Positions 33,912 through 46,651 are shown, counted from the first letter of the stretch. The stretch is 64,000 nucleotides of DNA from Motacilla alba alba (GCF_015832195.1 NC_052045.1:5828001-5892000); one strand, 5' to 3'. The notes: generated from the sequence alone by a model not told the origin. Translations and numbers: made by a program.

Positions 33912-34522
33912 GGAAGTCCACAGAGGCTGTCCTGCCATGCTACTTGATTTACCTTCTCAGAGGCTTTGATGAGAACCCTCTCATCCCTCCAATCCAAGAG
34001 TTCCTGAGCATTCCTTGCTGCCTGCCTGGCTCCCCCTCCTCGGCCCCCCTGAGCACAAACCTTACCAGCACCAGCTGATACTTTCTGGAAGCCGTGGCAG
34101 TTGTTGGGAAACGTGTATTTATTTCTCTTCCTCCCTCCTGAGTGTCCCCTCTCAGCTCCGGAACGTGACGTTGGATTTTGTGCCGGGAACACGCCGCTGT
34201 GTTTGAACAGGTTTTTCTATTCCCTCATCACTCACCAGCTCTGCTGCGGGAGATTTATTGACTTTTATTTATTTATTTGGACTCCGCCATTTTTCATGTG
34301 GGACACAGCCACTGCCGAGTGAGGGCGGCCCGGGAAGGGCTCAGCAGGAGGCCCAGCCTGAAGCCTTTGAGCCGCTTTGTTTCCTTTGGTTTCATCTCCT
34401 GCCTGCAGTAAACACTTGCACAAAGCTCTGCTTGTTCAGGGCTGGGGCTGGGCTCGGAGGAAGGAGAGCAGAGAACTTCTGTGCTGGTGGCTCCGGCTCC
34501 TGTTCCACCATCTCCAGAGACC
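33912..34522. other. unique sequence, nothing seen
   Basis: Includes a short TTTA run near 34262-34278 (ttttatttatttatttgg) inside a modest AT-rich passage. No gene recognised. Confidence 0.35.
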
Positions 34523-34698
34523 ATCATAAAATCATGGAATCACAGAATGGGTTGAGTTGGGAGGGACCTCAAAGCCCATCCAGCCCCACCCCTGCCATGG
34601 CAGGGACACCTTCTAGTATCCCAGGTGGCTCCAAGCCCTGTCCAACCTGGCCCTGGACACTTCCAGGGATGGGGAGTCCACAGCCTCTCTGAGGTCAC
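34523..34698 (-). mobile_element. CR1 LINE 3'-end fragment, antisense
   Basis: Plus-strand text runs ataaaatcatggaatcacag, aatgggttgagttgggaggg, acctcaaagcccatccagcc, ccatggcagggacaccttct and ccaagccctgtccaacctgg, then cctggacacttccagggatg. This is the complete antisense 3' UTR order of CR1. Confidence 0.93.
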
Positions 34699-36839
34699 AC
34701 TCTGGGGACACCCTGCTCCGTTTGTGGCTCTTCTGGTGCTGTTGGTCAAGTTAGGGCTGGGGTCAGGGTGCTCATTCCCAGCTGGTATGGAAAACAGGAA
34801 TTCTGGCTCTGGATTGGCAGTAGCTCTCCTGGTTGATTCCTCCAGCTCTCAGCCATGTGCTTCCAGCAGCTGGGTCTGCTGCTGAGGAGGGTGGGAAGGA
34901 TTCCTGGGGGCCACTGGGGCTCACCAGGGCCAGGGGACTTCCCTGTCATTTCTGTTTATTGGGATCAGCTGCCTGGTGCCCAGCAGTGGGGTCTGAGCTG
35001 ATCCCACAGCTCCTGGGAAGCGGGAAGGGGCTGTGGTACCTCATCGCTCCGGCTCCCTCCGTGCCAGCCCCGCTCCAGGGCCTCCAGCCAGGCCTTCCCT
35101 GTGCCATGGGCCCGAGCAGCCAGCACTGGGCTCTTCCCAAGCCCTTGGCTGTTGGCAAGGAAGTGCCACTGGCAGAGCCTCTTCCAGATGTGCGCAGCTG
35201 TGCGCACACCGGCCCCCTCCCGACGCCGGGCCTGCCATGTGCCAGGCTGGGCCGGGAGCAGGGATCGCATCCAGGGAATGTCAGGCCGCTCCGTCAGGCC
35301 CCGGTGTCACCTCCTGACGTGTGGCAGAGCTGTCGGGACAGAGCTGCCGCCAGCCGGGGGTCCCTGCCAAGGCACCACATCCCCGGTGCCCCCCCGGTCT
35401 CACCCTGACGAGTTCCAAGTCCGGCGAGTGGGACTTCCAGTGTTTCCTTTGGCAGAGGCACCTCCAGCCTAATTATCCCCTCTTACGTCAGTTCTGCTGT
35501 GTAAGCTGAGATTTCCCCAACTCGTTCTCACCCTGATGCTTCTGGATTTGCCCTGCGGCTCCGTGCGGGAATGCTCTGCCTCCCGCAGGCACCTGCGGGC
35601 AGCAGGGATCCCCTCTCACCCGCAGGGCTGCAGGACTGGTACCCTCACCCAGTCCCTGACCCTGCCAGGATGATCCCACAATCCCTGTTTCAAGGCTGCT
35701 GCTCCAAGCAAGCTTCAGCTGCAGCTCAAATCACGATTCCAGTGGGAAGCAGTACCCCTGGGGAGGACCTGGAGTGGTGGCATTCCATGGCTGTTGCTGG
35801 TATTGCTCCAGAGCCTGGCAGCTGCTGGGAAGCATCCCTGAGGATCCGGTGCTGCAGGTCATCCAGGTGTCCCAGCAGATGCAGCATCCATCTGCAGGTC
35901 CCTCCAGGCCCCTGCTCTCTTCCCCTCAGCATCTCTCCAGTTCTCCAGGGAGGGATCCCATGTCCTGGACATGCTCCTACTACCCCACACAGAAATGAGA
36001 GATCTGTGTCAGAGGAACAAATGGTTGGGATTTTTTTCCTCTCCTTGATTCAATTTGCTCCCAGTGGAAGGATCCCACTAACGAAGCATCAAAGATGTTG
36101 CCCATGTCTGCTCCTGAAAATTGGCTGAGTGAGAGCAAAGCCAGGAGAGTAAAAGCAGGAAGGAAAAGCCAGGGATCCCACCAGAGGGGTTATGGTGGCG
36201 GGGCTGGGCATGAATGGGTATGGAGGAAGGACACGGTCACCCCATGGAAAACATGGAAAACAACAGGAATAACTGCTGGTCCTCAGCCTGCACTGAGGTG
36301 TGGAGTGGAGAGTGAGGACCAGGGCAGGCCAAGCCACTTCCCGTGGCTTTTCCTTGGCCACAGCTTTGATCTATTTTTAAGAAAAACTGCTGAAACACAG
36401 GGAATTGAGTCATGGTGCTTGGCAGTGCTGGTGATGGGGCCAGGGGGCTCAGCCAGACTCCTCCAGCCACAAAAGTGGCGGGCAGGATGTGACCACTCCA
36501 TGCCCTCCTGCACCCCCTGCTCCTGCCGGGAGGGAGGGAGGGAGGGGGCCAGGTGGGAAGGGAAGAAGCAGCAGAGAGATCCAAATCCTCCCTTAGCCAG
36601 CCAGCCCTGCTGCCTCTCTGGATTGTTTTGTTTTAATGGCATTAGGGAAGGATGCGTTTGTGTTTTCATCTCCGGCTGTTGTGTCCCTCGGGGCCCCTCA
36701 CTCCAGCTCCTTTGTTTGGGAGCAGAAAACACTTCCACCACCAAAGGCTGGCCGAGAAATCCTGGAGCAGGCTGTAAATCTCCGTGGCCAGCCGAGTGAC
36801 ACACACCTGCTGCTCCACAGCTGGGAGAGGGGAAAGGGG
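34699..36839. other. unique sequence, partly CpG-rich, no gene seen
   Basis: CpG density is raised at about 35180-35420 (for example gtgcgcagctgtgcgcacac and cgacgccgggcc), which may be a minor CpG island. A GGGA run lies at 36530-36548. No exon recognised. Confidence 0.33.
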
Positions 36840-36990
36840 AAGCTTGTTATGGGTTTTTTTTCTGCTTTTTTAATAAAACTTGCATGATTCTCATTGAGAT
36901 TTTCCAAAGCAATGGTGTTATTGCAAAGCAGGAGGCAGTGGCAGCCGTTGGTGACGGATTTCCCACCTCTTCAAAGCCCAGAAGCTTGCA
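36840..36990. promoter_or_regulatory. candidate conserved non-coding element
   Basis: tttttaataaaacttgcatg, attctcattgagattttcc and caatggtgttattgcaaagc form an AT-rich island. Compositional evidence only. Confidence 0.25.
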
Positions 36991-39900
36991 AGGAATAATG
37001 GATTAGGGGCAATATCCTTCATGGGAATGGAGAAGGTGGGACATGGGGGCTGTACCGGGGTTGGAACCCCCATCCTGAGGGTTGGAGGGAGCCCATGGGA
37101 TTCTACAGGGAGGGCTTAGGGTCATTGGACAAGTGGGATGTGATGGAAGCACAGCAGAGAAAAAAAAAACAAAACAGGAGGATTTTGGGTGGGGTTTGGT
37201 TGGGGGGTCACTTGTGGCCACAAAAAACTAAAGTTAAAAGGTAAATTAATTTTTTTCTTTAAGTTGTGTGAAGATAAAACTCCAGCACAACAATAGCTGG
37301 AGGTTTCACACAAACCATTTTTAAGGAACTGGCATCTTTGTGCCCCAGGAAAAGCAATCTGGGCCAAAGCGTGGCCCCTAATCAAACCCTCATCGTGGAG
37401 AGGGATTCATTAACTTTACTGGGAATGCCTTGAAAAAATCATTTCAGAAAGAGGGGAGAAAATGGCCAAGATTTCCTGTGCCTGCTGTAACCTTAAACCT
37501 GCCGCAGCCACGAGGAGAGGGAGGCCTGGGGATGGAATTGCACATTTCCAAAGTCTGCGCCCACTGGAATGGCAGAGGTTTCCCCAGCTGCAGATGGGGC
37601 AGGAAAGGGGGGAAATCTGGTGGGAAGGCACTTCTGTCCCTTTTGATTTTCTCAGAGTGTGCAGATTCATTCCCTCGCTCGCCTTTCCCTTTCCTGGACT
37701 GGGATTAAAGGGAGGCACAGCCCCAGGTGGTCTCTGGACCCACACAGAAGATGCTCATTCAGGCTGATGTTGCTGTCCCGAGGCCACCCTGGAGCTCTGA
37801 GCTGGGGGTGGGAGGCAGCCCCCCAAATATGAATGAGAGTAAAACAATTAGGTCACCTCTGATGGATTCTGTGGTCCCTGAAATGAGGGGGGTTTTCTGC
37901 TGGGGGTTTCCAACAGAGACCTCTCCCAACATAGTGGGAGATTTTCAACACATCAGTGAATTGTCTTCTTTTGCTGTTGAAAAATCCTGATCCACGAAAA
38001 TCAGAACCTTTTGTGTAGGCAAAGGGATTTCAGTGAAAATTGAGTTGGTGAGGATTTCCTCGCTGAGGATGGAATATCTCATCCAAAGGAGGGAGAGCAG
38101 CTCCGGAAGCCTGCTCTGCCCAGTTCCCAGCATCTCCAGCTGATGCTGTCCCTGTCATCCCAACAGTGCAGAGGGGCGAGCCACGTGGCAGAGTGGCTGA
38201 GCAGGAGGCTCTGAGCCAGGTCTGTGCTCATCGGCCTCAGCTGGGGGGCTCTGGAGCCGAACCAGGAGCCAGGGAAAGGCAGGGCAGGGCTGGGGGGGCT
38301 GGGCCCAGCACCCTCCATGCTGGCTCTACATTTTCCTGCTTCCACTTGGATGAGCGATTGCACTCGGTGGAATCACTGGAGAGGAAGGAGAAGCCACTGA
38401 CACCCTGTAGTTAGGAGTGAGGAAGTTAAATATAGCTCCTACTCCGGGTTGTGAGAGACAGGGAAAGGCAGCAGGCCTGGAGCTCAGGCACTCCCATTCA
38501 TCTGATTCCACCCAAAAGGATTAAAGGCATGTTGTCCTGTGCTCCCCCTGCTCCTGGGTTGTGCTGTGGGGGTCCATCCCACCCTGTCACCACCCCAGCA
38601 CCCGAGCTGGGTCCTGTTTTGGGGTCCCTTGATCCACCTGGGTTCTGTTTCAAGAGCCTTCACCTCCTGCAGCATTTCCCTGATGGGGTCTCAGGCTCAG
38701 ATCCTCCCACCACTGCTCTCATCTCTAAAAAATTCCTCGTTTGAGATTCCCAGTCCTGGGTTCATTCTTCCCTGCCAGCCCCTCTCCACGCTGTGTCCCC
38801 TGGCTGTCCCCAAATGCCACTCCTGTCCTCTCCTACACCCACTGTGATGTGGGAACGATCAGAGTGAGCTCCATGGGAAGGGTGAATCTTTTCCAGAGGC
38901 ACTTCAAATCAGTCAAATTTGGGGCAGATTTCAATGAAAAAAGCAGGAGACATATCTCTGCCACCAGAGCTGCATCTTGGAAAACGCTGCAGATCCGTTC
39001 CACGTCACGGGAGAGCAAGAACTTCTCAGGGAGATAAAGTACATATAATTGGAAAAGGAGCTGTTTTCCTGTTTTCCAGCAGCAAAACAGGGGGTTTGTG
39101 TGTGCTGCACTCCCAGGGATGGCTGTGCCATGCAGAGGGAATTGTTCCTGCAGCTCCTGCCTCAGGGAGATACCAAACATGGGAAATTTCAGCCCAATTG
39201 ATCCGAGGCTGGCAGCAATCAGCGGAGCCTCCCGATGGGAAGCGTCAGGAGAACTCCACCAGAAGCAGTGGTGCCACAGCAGAGATTGTGCTCCCAACCC
39301 TGGAAAGTTGGCACAGCACTCCCAGCTCCCGCTCCCATTTAGAGGGTGCAGAATTCCTGGTTTTTCACTGCATTGTTCCACTCCTTTTCTTGTCCTTTCT
39401 CTCTTCCCCCATTCCTGGCGCTCACGGCAGCTTGGCTGGGCTGGGATGACAAATCCTCTTGTAGCATCTGCTGGGAGCTGATAAGACAAGAGCTGATAAG
39501 GCTGATGTGCTGCTCCTGCTGGACAGGGGAATGATGCCTTTGGCTGGGGCTGGGGCTCTTCCCTCACTGACTCCAGCAGCATCTCGGCATCCAGGCTGGG
39601 CTGCAGCCAAGTGCCCCAAATTGGAAAATCAGGCCGAGGGTTTGGGAGCTGGGGCAGGCTGTGCTTTGAGTGTGGTGTTTTCTTTCCAAGCTGTTGACTC
39701 TTTCTCGAGGTTAAACACAGATGTGGAGGCAAACCACAGCCCCAGCCCCTCATTCTGCCCTGCCCCAGTGTCTGCAGTTTTTTGGAAGAGATAACAATGC
39801 TGTCTTTGTTTCCTCCTCTCTTCCCGCCCTCCTCCCTCCCTTTTCTCATTCCCTCTCTCCGAGCATGTAAACCATGATAGCAACGCTCCTCATTCCACAA

Positions 39901-41479
39901 ATAGTCTGGGAAATGGGGTGAGCAGGAAGGGTGAAGGGAAGGCAAGCACCACTTGGAACCAGGGGCAGGCTGAGCCCGAGATCCCATCGCTGCCCAGGGC
40001 TGTCTCCAGAGGGTGCCAGGAGCTGGTGTGGTCTTCGTGTGTGGAGGCAGAGAGATGACCACTAAATAGCATCCTTTACTCCCGGAGGTCTTGTTTTACA
40101 GGGAATGTCACCACACTGCCTGTCAAGCTTTCATCTCTTCCCATTCTCAACTGCAAATTCGTTCTGGCACAGAATAGTGGGAGTCTGGAGGAGCAATTCC
40201 TGCTGGGTTCTGTGGGCAGAGCTCTCCTCCAGGCCTGGCTGGCTCCACAATGATGGCGCTCCTTAGAAAGGCCTCTGTGATTTCTGAATGTGGTCCCGGT
40301 TTTCCCTGGGTGATAAACTCAGTGATCTGCACTGTCTGTGATGCCTCGGGAGTGGGGAGGGTCTGAGCAGCCACTGCCAGCCCCAAAATTGCTGTTGGAA
40401 ACCAGGACTGGGAACACTTACAAAATAATATCCAGCAGGGAAACTCGGGTGTACCTGAGCCTTCCCTTGGCTTAATTCTGGGAATTAACCCAAGATTCTG
40501 TTCCTCTGGGAGTGGTGCTGTGGGGATCCAGCTGCAGGGACAAGGGGGCCTGGAAGTCAGGACCAGCTCAGACACTGGGTCACCACAAGCACCCCATCCC
40601 TCGAGCCAGGCTGGGAAGATTCCGTCTGGAATTTGCCAAGTTTATGTTTAATCCAGAGCTGAATCATCCCACACCAGCAGGGTCAGAAGCTGTGTCTTGG
40701 TTTGTGTTTGAATCTCTTCCATGCAGAAGTGGGACACTTATCCTGGCTCTGTAGGACAGCAGGGACATGGGGACCTGCAGGGGCAGCGAAGGGAATGTGG
40801 AAGGCTGGATGCAGTAACCAGAGGCACCTCGATGGCTTTTGGTCTGTTCCCTGATCCAAAACAAGATCTGACCCTAATAGAGAAGTGTCTTGGACAAATC
40901 ACTGTTATCAACAAATAAAAACTGGAGCAAGCCAAGAGTTGCGCCTGGTCTGGAATCAATCCATCAGTTCCTGGAAATAACACCAATATTTCAATGTGTC
41001 CCATTTAATGTGGTTTTGGAAATGCCTCGTGCCCTGTCCTTTGGAGGTCAGGCTCCATCATTAACCCCTCGCTCCGAGCCTCTGGCTGGGTGCTCAGCAT
41101 TGAAGCCTCTTATTCACTGAGTGCCAAGAAATTCCTCTTGGAGTCCTGCACTCCGGGGTCCACATTCCTCTGGGATCAGAGCTCAGGCTGAAGGGAAACT
41201 GCTCTGGAAGAAGCCCTGGGAGACAAGGTGGTGACAGATGAACACTGAGAAGGGCGTGGGGGCCTCAACACCCTCGGGCAGAGCGGGAACAAAACTGGGA
41301 TGGAGATTTCCAAACAAACATAACGTGACACAAACCATACCCTGAACCTGGAGCCAGCTGATCCTGACAGATCCCGGGGCTGCACGGATCACTCCCCTCA
41401 CTGCCACACCTTCATCCTCCTTGGCATCCCCCTGCCATGCCCTGGGAATCACTTTGGAGTTGTTTTCCCAGTCCATGCT
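36991..41479. other. unique sequence, no recognised gene; one long open frame
   Basis: An A-run lies at 37159-37169. The longest open frame in the window, 409 codons on the minus strand (38833-40062), lies here. It has no domain, signal peptide or repeat that I recognise. No transposon is recognised in this 4.5 kb, which is long for this window. Confidence 0.35.
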
Positions 41480-41665
41480 CTCAGTTTGATGTGACAGAAA
41501 TTGTTAATATTTGCTGTATCTCCTGTGCCCTTGTTTGATTGGTTCTCATTAGGAGGCTTTGATATCAATGGAATTAAACTTTGCCTGTAGCAAGACCAAA
41601 TCACTTTCTCTTATTAAAACAAACTTTTGGTTCTTGTTGAAAAAGGTTTATTGGATTTTTTTTTT
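41480..41665. promoter_or_regulatory. candidate conserved non-coding element
   Basis: cagaaattgttaatatttgc, cttgtttgattggttctcat (reverse CCAAT), ggctttgatatcaatgg (TCF-like) and cttattaaaacaaacttttg. It is AT-rich over nearly 190 bases and ends in a T-run at 41657-41666. Compositional evidence only. Confidence 0.32.
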
Positions 41666-41779
41666 CTGGAACTCTTAGCTGTTTATGGAAAACCAGAATA
41701 GATACTGGTATTGCTTCAAACTGAAAAAATCTGCTTTCTGGTCAGATCTGGTGTGTCTGCTCCCAGTTTTGGCGGGAAC

Positions 41780-42051
41780 TGGAGTGGTAGGACAGGGAGT
41801 AATGGGTTCAGACTGAAAGAGGGGAAATTTGGGTGGGATGTTGAGGAAGGAAAAAAGGTCTGGAGGCCCTGGCACGGGGTGCCCAGAGAAGCTGTGGCTG
41901 CCCCTGGATCACTGGAACTGCCCAAAGCCAGGCTGGATAGGGCTCGGAGCAACCTGGGCCTGTGGAAGGCGTCCCTGCCCATGGCAGGGGGCAGGATTGG
42001 ATGGGCTTTAGGTCCCTTCCAGCCCAAGCCATCCTGGGATTCCCTGATTCC
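41780..42051 (+). mobile_element. CR1 LINE 3'-end fragment, sense
   Basis: Text order: ggtaggacagggagtaatgg, gttcagactgaaagagggga, gccctggcacggggtgccca, gagaagctgtggctgcccct, gggctcggagcaacctgggc, and tttaggtcccttccagccca with a tgggattccctgattc tail. The element is intact from the 3' coding remnant to the tail. Confidence 0.93.
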
Positions 42052-43549
42052 GTACAGAACAATATTCCCATGCTCCTTGACCAGCAGCACCGTGGTCAGA
42101 CCTAATGCAGAAATGCCCTAAAATAGCCACATAAATACATATAAAGCAAATACGTCCCAAAGTATAAACCAAAATGAGGGAGTTTATGTGGCAAATGCAG
42201 AACACAAGGAGAAGTGGCTCCAACACTTTAACTCTAGGAAAATGATCCGTGTGGGACCGTGCTGGGCTCAGCTCTGCCACGTCTTTAAATCCAGCCCCCT
42301 TCAGAGGGTTCCTTTGGTGGGACACAGGGGTGCCCTGGCTGTGGCACTGCCAGCTGGGGGGTGCTGGGACCCCCGGGAGAGGCAGAGCATCCATGAGGGG
42401 TTGAGGAAGGGGAAAATGCTTGGAAAGGTTGGGTGGAGAAAGGGAGGAATAGGGGGATCTCACCCGAAGAGGGGGGAAGTGGACTCAGCCCAGAGCAGCA
42501 GAGCTCAGTGCTGGTGGTGCCAACACTGGGGCAGGACCATTATTCCAACACCCAGAGATGGGTCTGATATTTTATTTACCAGGAAAGAACCTTTTTCATT
42601 CCTGGCTTCCCTGAAAAAAAAAAAAAAAAAGCGAGCAAGAGAAAGAAAAACCCTCTCAGGCTCATTAAAGGCAAATGTTCCCACTTAGGAAAAACTGAGG
42701 GGTTTTCACTCATGGCTTATGAGAAACAGCAGCCAGCTGAGTTCTCCTCATCCCTGTCCCCATTCCCTGCTCCCCCCCGGTACCCCTCCCATTCCACGTG
42801 CCAGCAGCTCCAGCAGCGGCATCCAGGGCAGTTGGGCTGTTCCAGAGGGTTTGGGGTGGCAGAGGAAGGTGCTGGGGCCCCTCAGCTCCCTTGGCCTGGA
42901 GCTGCTCTGAGTGATGGGGGATGGAGGAGCTGATCCCTCTCCCTCCTCTCCCAAAGCCTCGGCCCTCTGCAGAGCTGGGAGGTGGCTCTGCTGGGGGATC
43001 ACATCCCACAGCAGGGAAGGGCAGAGGGATGGAGAACCCAAGCATTTGGCTGGATGTCCTCCCATTTCCAAACACTGACCCCATGGACAGCCTGGCCCGG
43101 GCTGAAACAACCCTGAACAAATGTCAGTGGTGTCTGTGGGACGTGGCAGGAAACACGAGCTGAAATTCTGAATTACAACCTGCCCAGCCTGGAGGAGACA
43201 GTCAGGCTCCCATTCCTGGGTAGCAGGACTGTGCTGGAGGCCGAGCTCATTCTCAGCTCAGGGATGAGCTTTGGGGACAGCAGCATTCCCTGTGCAGCCT
43301 CCAGACAGCCCCTGAAGCTCTGAATGGATGCTGCTGTGGATGGAAACTGAGCTCAGGAGGAGCTCTGGGAGGGGGAATCACGGGATCTGGCAAAGGAGAG
43401 AAGTGCTCACAGCTGAGATCTGAGCTGAGAAAAGCTTTGAGAGGGGAAAAAAGCCCCTTGGGAAAGTTCCCCAGAGCATTTGGGGGAGCAGGACACAGGC
43501 AGGGAGAGGATGGATGGGCAGAGAGAAGGGAATGCCTTCAGGGCCATTA
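42052..43549. other. unique sequence, nothing seen except an A-run
   Basis: A perfect A-run of 17 (about 42614-42630) follows cctggcttccctg. No obvious processed-gene sequence precedes it, so it is listed as a simple repeat and not as a retrocopy tail. Confidence 0.4.
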
Positions 43550-43685
43550 AAAAGAAATTTCCCTCCACGGGGCAGGAAAATCAGCTTTGTTTTTGAAAGC
43601 AAACAAGCAAACACATGTTCAGCCCGGCTAAACACAACCTCTCTGAGTTATTATTTATTATTTCTACCATGGCAACATTCAGGGA
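43550..43685. promoter_or_regulatory. candidate conserved non-coding element
   Basis: agctttgtttttgaaagcaa, acaagcaaacacatgttcag and gagttattatttattatttc end in taccatggcaac (RFX-half-like). An AT-rich island. Compositional evidence only. Confidence 0.28.
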
Positions 43686-45286
43686 CTTCTGGAAGATAGA
43701 AAGGGATCCCTGTGTTGGGCTTTGTAGTGACAGGGAGCAGGAGACAGCCCTTGAGCAGGAGATCAGACACAACAAATGGGAGCAGCCGAGGGATGAAGGG
43801 TGGGAAGCGAAGGAACAATAACAAGGCTGTGTTTGCTCTTGCCAGCTCTGTACACATCAAGGGGGGTTGAAGGCTCCATGGTTTAGCAGCTTTGAAACTT
43901 CGCTGTAAACACGGCTTTGAGCAAAAATGAAGTGGAAATAAATAAAAACATTTCAATTAACAGAGCTGCACCGCTGCCATCCAAGGGCTCTTTGGAAGTG
44001 GGAGCAGCTCTTCTGTGGGCTCTGTGCTCACATGGTTCTGCTGCAGAGCTGGGAAATCCAGAGCTCCCGGCTCACTTCCAAGTGGGATTACGGTCAGGGA
44101 AGATGCTGCAGGAGGAGCAGACATACTGTCATTGGAACAGCTCCTGCCTCCGTGCTGCTTCCTCCTCAGCAGCTGTGGTGAGGTGGGTCCTGCTCACAGC
44201 CTGGGATGGAATTCTTTCTCCATGCCCTGCTCAGACTGGGATGGGAATTCTCTCTCCATGCTCTGCTTACAGCCCAGCACATAAATTCTCTCTGTGCCCT
44301 GCTCACACCCTGGATTTTGAATTCACTCTCAAGGAGGGAATTCCCCTCTCAGGAAATTCAGGGAGCTCAGGACAATGGCTAGAGTCCAAGCAGGGTCACT
44401 CCCCTTCCCAGTCCATCCCACCAAGAGAATGAGGATCCAGGGATGAGGATGTGGGCTGTGGATGATGCTCCTCTGCAGCCCCAAGACCCAGCAGGGACAA
44501 AGAGGCGTCAACGGGGGCTTTTTCACCCCAAACCCCTCAATGCAATCCCATCATCACCTGGAAAGGCCAAGCAGCAGCTTTGGATGGGCTCTCCATGATT
44601 CACAGGGAATTGTTCTGCTGTCCCAGGAGACTGGGGACAGTCAGAGCATGGGGAGGGTTGGGGACAGCCAGGACCATGTCTTGTCCTTCCACCAGCACAA
44701 CAAATCCCCCTGCCAGGTCCAGTTCTCCCAGTGCCCACACCAAAGCTCCTAAGGAAGCCAAGCAAAGGTGGTTTTCCAAAAGAAAGAGCTAAACCAGCCC
44801 TGTGGATGGTGTTTGTTGTTTACCCCTTGCTCCAGTGTTAACAAGTGCTGAACAAAACACCCGGGAAGAAATCCTTCTCCCAGGTAAACATCCGGCTCTG
44901 CTCAAGTCCAAACAGCTTTTACTGCCGACTTCAGAGGAGCCAGATTCTCCCTCAGTGTCTTCTGAGGCTGCTTCACACCAGGCAGGGACCTTCAGGCACT
45001 TTGAAGGGGTCAGGCTCCTGCTGGGACAGGTAATTTCCCAGTGGGAAGCAGCCTGAGCTGCTGGCTCTGCCTGTGGTGGTTTCCAGGCTAGAAGAAAGGA
45101 GGGAGCTTTCCTGAGGGGTGGATGGCACAGGGAAGGGTCTAAGGGGAGGAAAAGCAGTACCAAGAGGGGAGCCCAGAGCACAGCTGGATGTGGAGGATGC
45201 GGGGATGGAGGAGGCTGGGAAGTGCAGTGAGAAGCAGGCTGGAGTCCTGAGCGTGAGGAGGAAAGCAAGAGGAAATGAGAGGGTCG
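43686..45286. other. unique sequence, no gene seen
   Basis: Contains a loose repetition of about 30-35 bases at 44200-44320 built on attctctctccatg and ccctgctcac. No exon or transposon recognised. Confidence 0.35.
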
Positions 45287-45746
45287 GCACGATGCCTTGA
45301 GAAGGCTGCCCTAGAACAGAGACCAGACAGGGCTAAAGAAAAAGTAGGGATTTATTAGGAGGCCTCAATGGATCCACCTTGGGCAGCACAAGAGCCCAGC
45401 CAGGGCCACACCTAAGATGAACCAAAATGGTCCCAAAATGGACGAGCGGTCACAGGGTCTCTCACTTTGATCAGTCTGCTCCATTTGCATATTGGAGTTA
45501 ATTGTCCAATTACAGCTTTAGGTTATGAAGTCCCATCCTTCTTGTTTTTCTCTCTCCAGCCTACGGTGTTTGTGCTCTTGGGCTGAGATTTGGGTCAGTT
45601 GTCCTTGGTCCCCAGCTAGAGAAGGAATTGTTTTGTCTCCCTGCTCTGTGCAGAGACCTCACTATCCCCGAATGAAGCTCAGCACTACACACCAAAGCAG
45701 CACAGAATCTGAAAAATATAAAAACTAATACCTGAGGCATCGTGCA
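45287..45746 (-). mobile_element. solo long terminal repeat of an endogenous retrovirus
   Basis: A 460-base unit whose ends are perfect inverted repeats of 11 bases (gcacgatgcct at 45287-45297, aggcatcgtgc at 45735-45745). On the minus strand it reads like an LTR. It has an octamer atgcaaat (complement of 45484-45491), a polyadenylation signal aataaa (complement of 45351-45356) followed by actttttctttagccctgtc, then ggtctctgttctagggcagc and the right terminus. No internal retroviral genes flank it on either side, so it is a solo LTR left after recombination. Family (ERVL, ERVK or ERV1) is not resolved. No direct target duplication is obvious. Confidence 0.72.
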
Positions 45747-46549
45747 CATTCCCATGAAGAGCTGCCATGTTCTCATGACTGAACTTCTGCCTGTGATCCT
45801 GCGTTTTCCTTCTTGCCAGTGACCTCTCCTTGCCTTTCTCCTCCCAGGAGCAGGAGGTTTGTGCTGCCTCAGCCTTTTTTCCATCACCCACCCCCATCAT
45901 TTGGGCATCATCTGCTTTAGCCCTGGCTCGGGCTGTGAGCCCAGAGCCCCTCTGTTCTCCCAGCTCCCAGGGGTGACCTCGCCTGTCCATCCACAGCCGA
46001 GTTTCCAGGCTGTTATCTCTCTGTGGCTTGGTTTGACACATCCCTGTCTCGAGCCATGACTGATGGCAGCCCTGCCTGCTCAAAGCCAGCCCTGCCTGCT
46101 CAAAGCCAGCCCTGCCTGCTCAAAGCCAGCCAGGCGCTGTTACCAAGCTCATTTTTCTGGCCCTCATCTGGGACTGAAGCCAAGCACAGCTTTCCCTACC
46201 CTCACCCACCTTTTCCCTCCCATCCACAAAGGTGTTTGTCTTCATCTCTCAGCCCCTCCTGAGCCAACTCCCCCCATCACTCTCCCAGACAGAAGTGCAG
46301 GGTCAGCTCTGCCTCTCCCAACCTGCGATAAGCAGCTTTTATCACTCACTACCTGCAGTTTCAAGCCACTCTGCATTTCTTCATCTTCCCTCAGGTGCAG
46401 AAAGGTTCCCAGACTGCTGATGGTGCTTCTTCATGGCCCTCGTTCAAGGGCTGCTTGAACCTGGCTGCAAAAACCCCCTGGCCAGGGCTCTCTTTTCCTC
46501 TCCTCGTCATTGCCCTCCTGCCCTGCACTTGGAGTGTAATGATGATAAC
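45747..46549. other. unique sequence with a 20-bp array, no gene seen
   Basis: A 20-base unit, cagccctgcctgctcaaagc, occurs three times in tandem at 46067-46132. The rest is pyrimidine-rich unique sequence. Confidence 0.4.
46067..46132. repeat. 20-bp minisatellite, 3.3 copies
   Basis: Perfect tandem copies of cagccctgcctgctcaaagc followed by a partial copy. Confidence 0.92.
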
Positions 46550-46618
46550 AAGAAGAAGAAGAAGAAGAAGAAGAAGAAGAAGAAGAAGAAGAAGAAGAAG
46601 AAGAAGAAGAAGAAGAAG

Positions 46619-46648
<30 letters not shown>
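46550..46648. repeat. pure (AAG)n microsatellite, 33 units
   Basis: Ninety-nine bases of uninterrupted AAG/GAA. It abuts the 3' end of the antisense CR1 fragment that begins at 46652. Homopurine-homopyrimidine arrays of this length can form triplex DNA. Frames over it read poly-Lys, poly-Arg or poly-Glu and, on the other strand, poly-Leu; none is a gene. Confidence 0.98.

Positions 46649-46651
<3 letters not shown>

Noticed and set aside
42614..42630. Poly(A) tail of a processed pseudogene
   Set aside because: No gene-like sequence or polyadenylation signal precedes the A-run, and no target duplication was seen.
43183..43260. Possible CR1 fragment (gcccagcctggaggagac)
   Set aside because: Only one short word matches; the following sequence does not continue in CR1 order.
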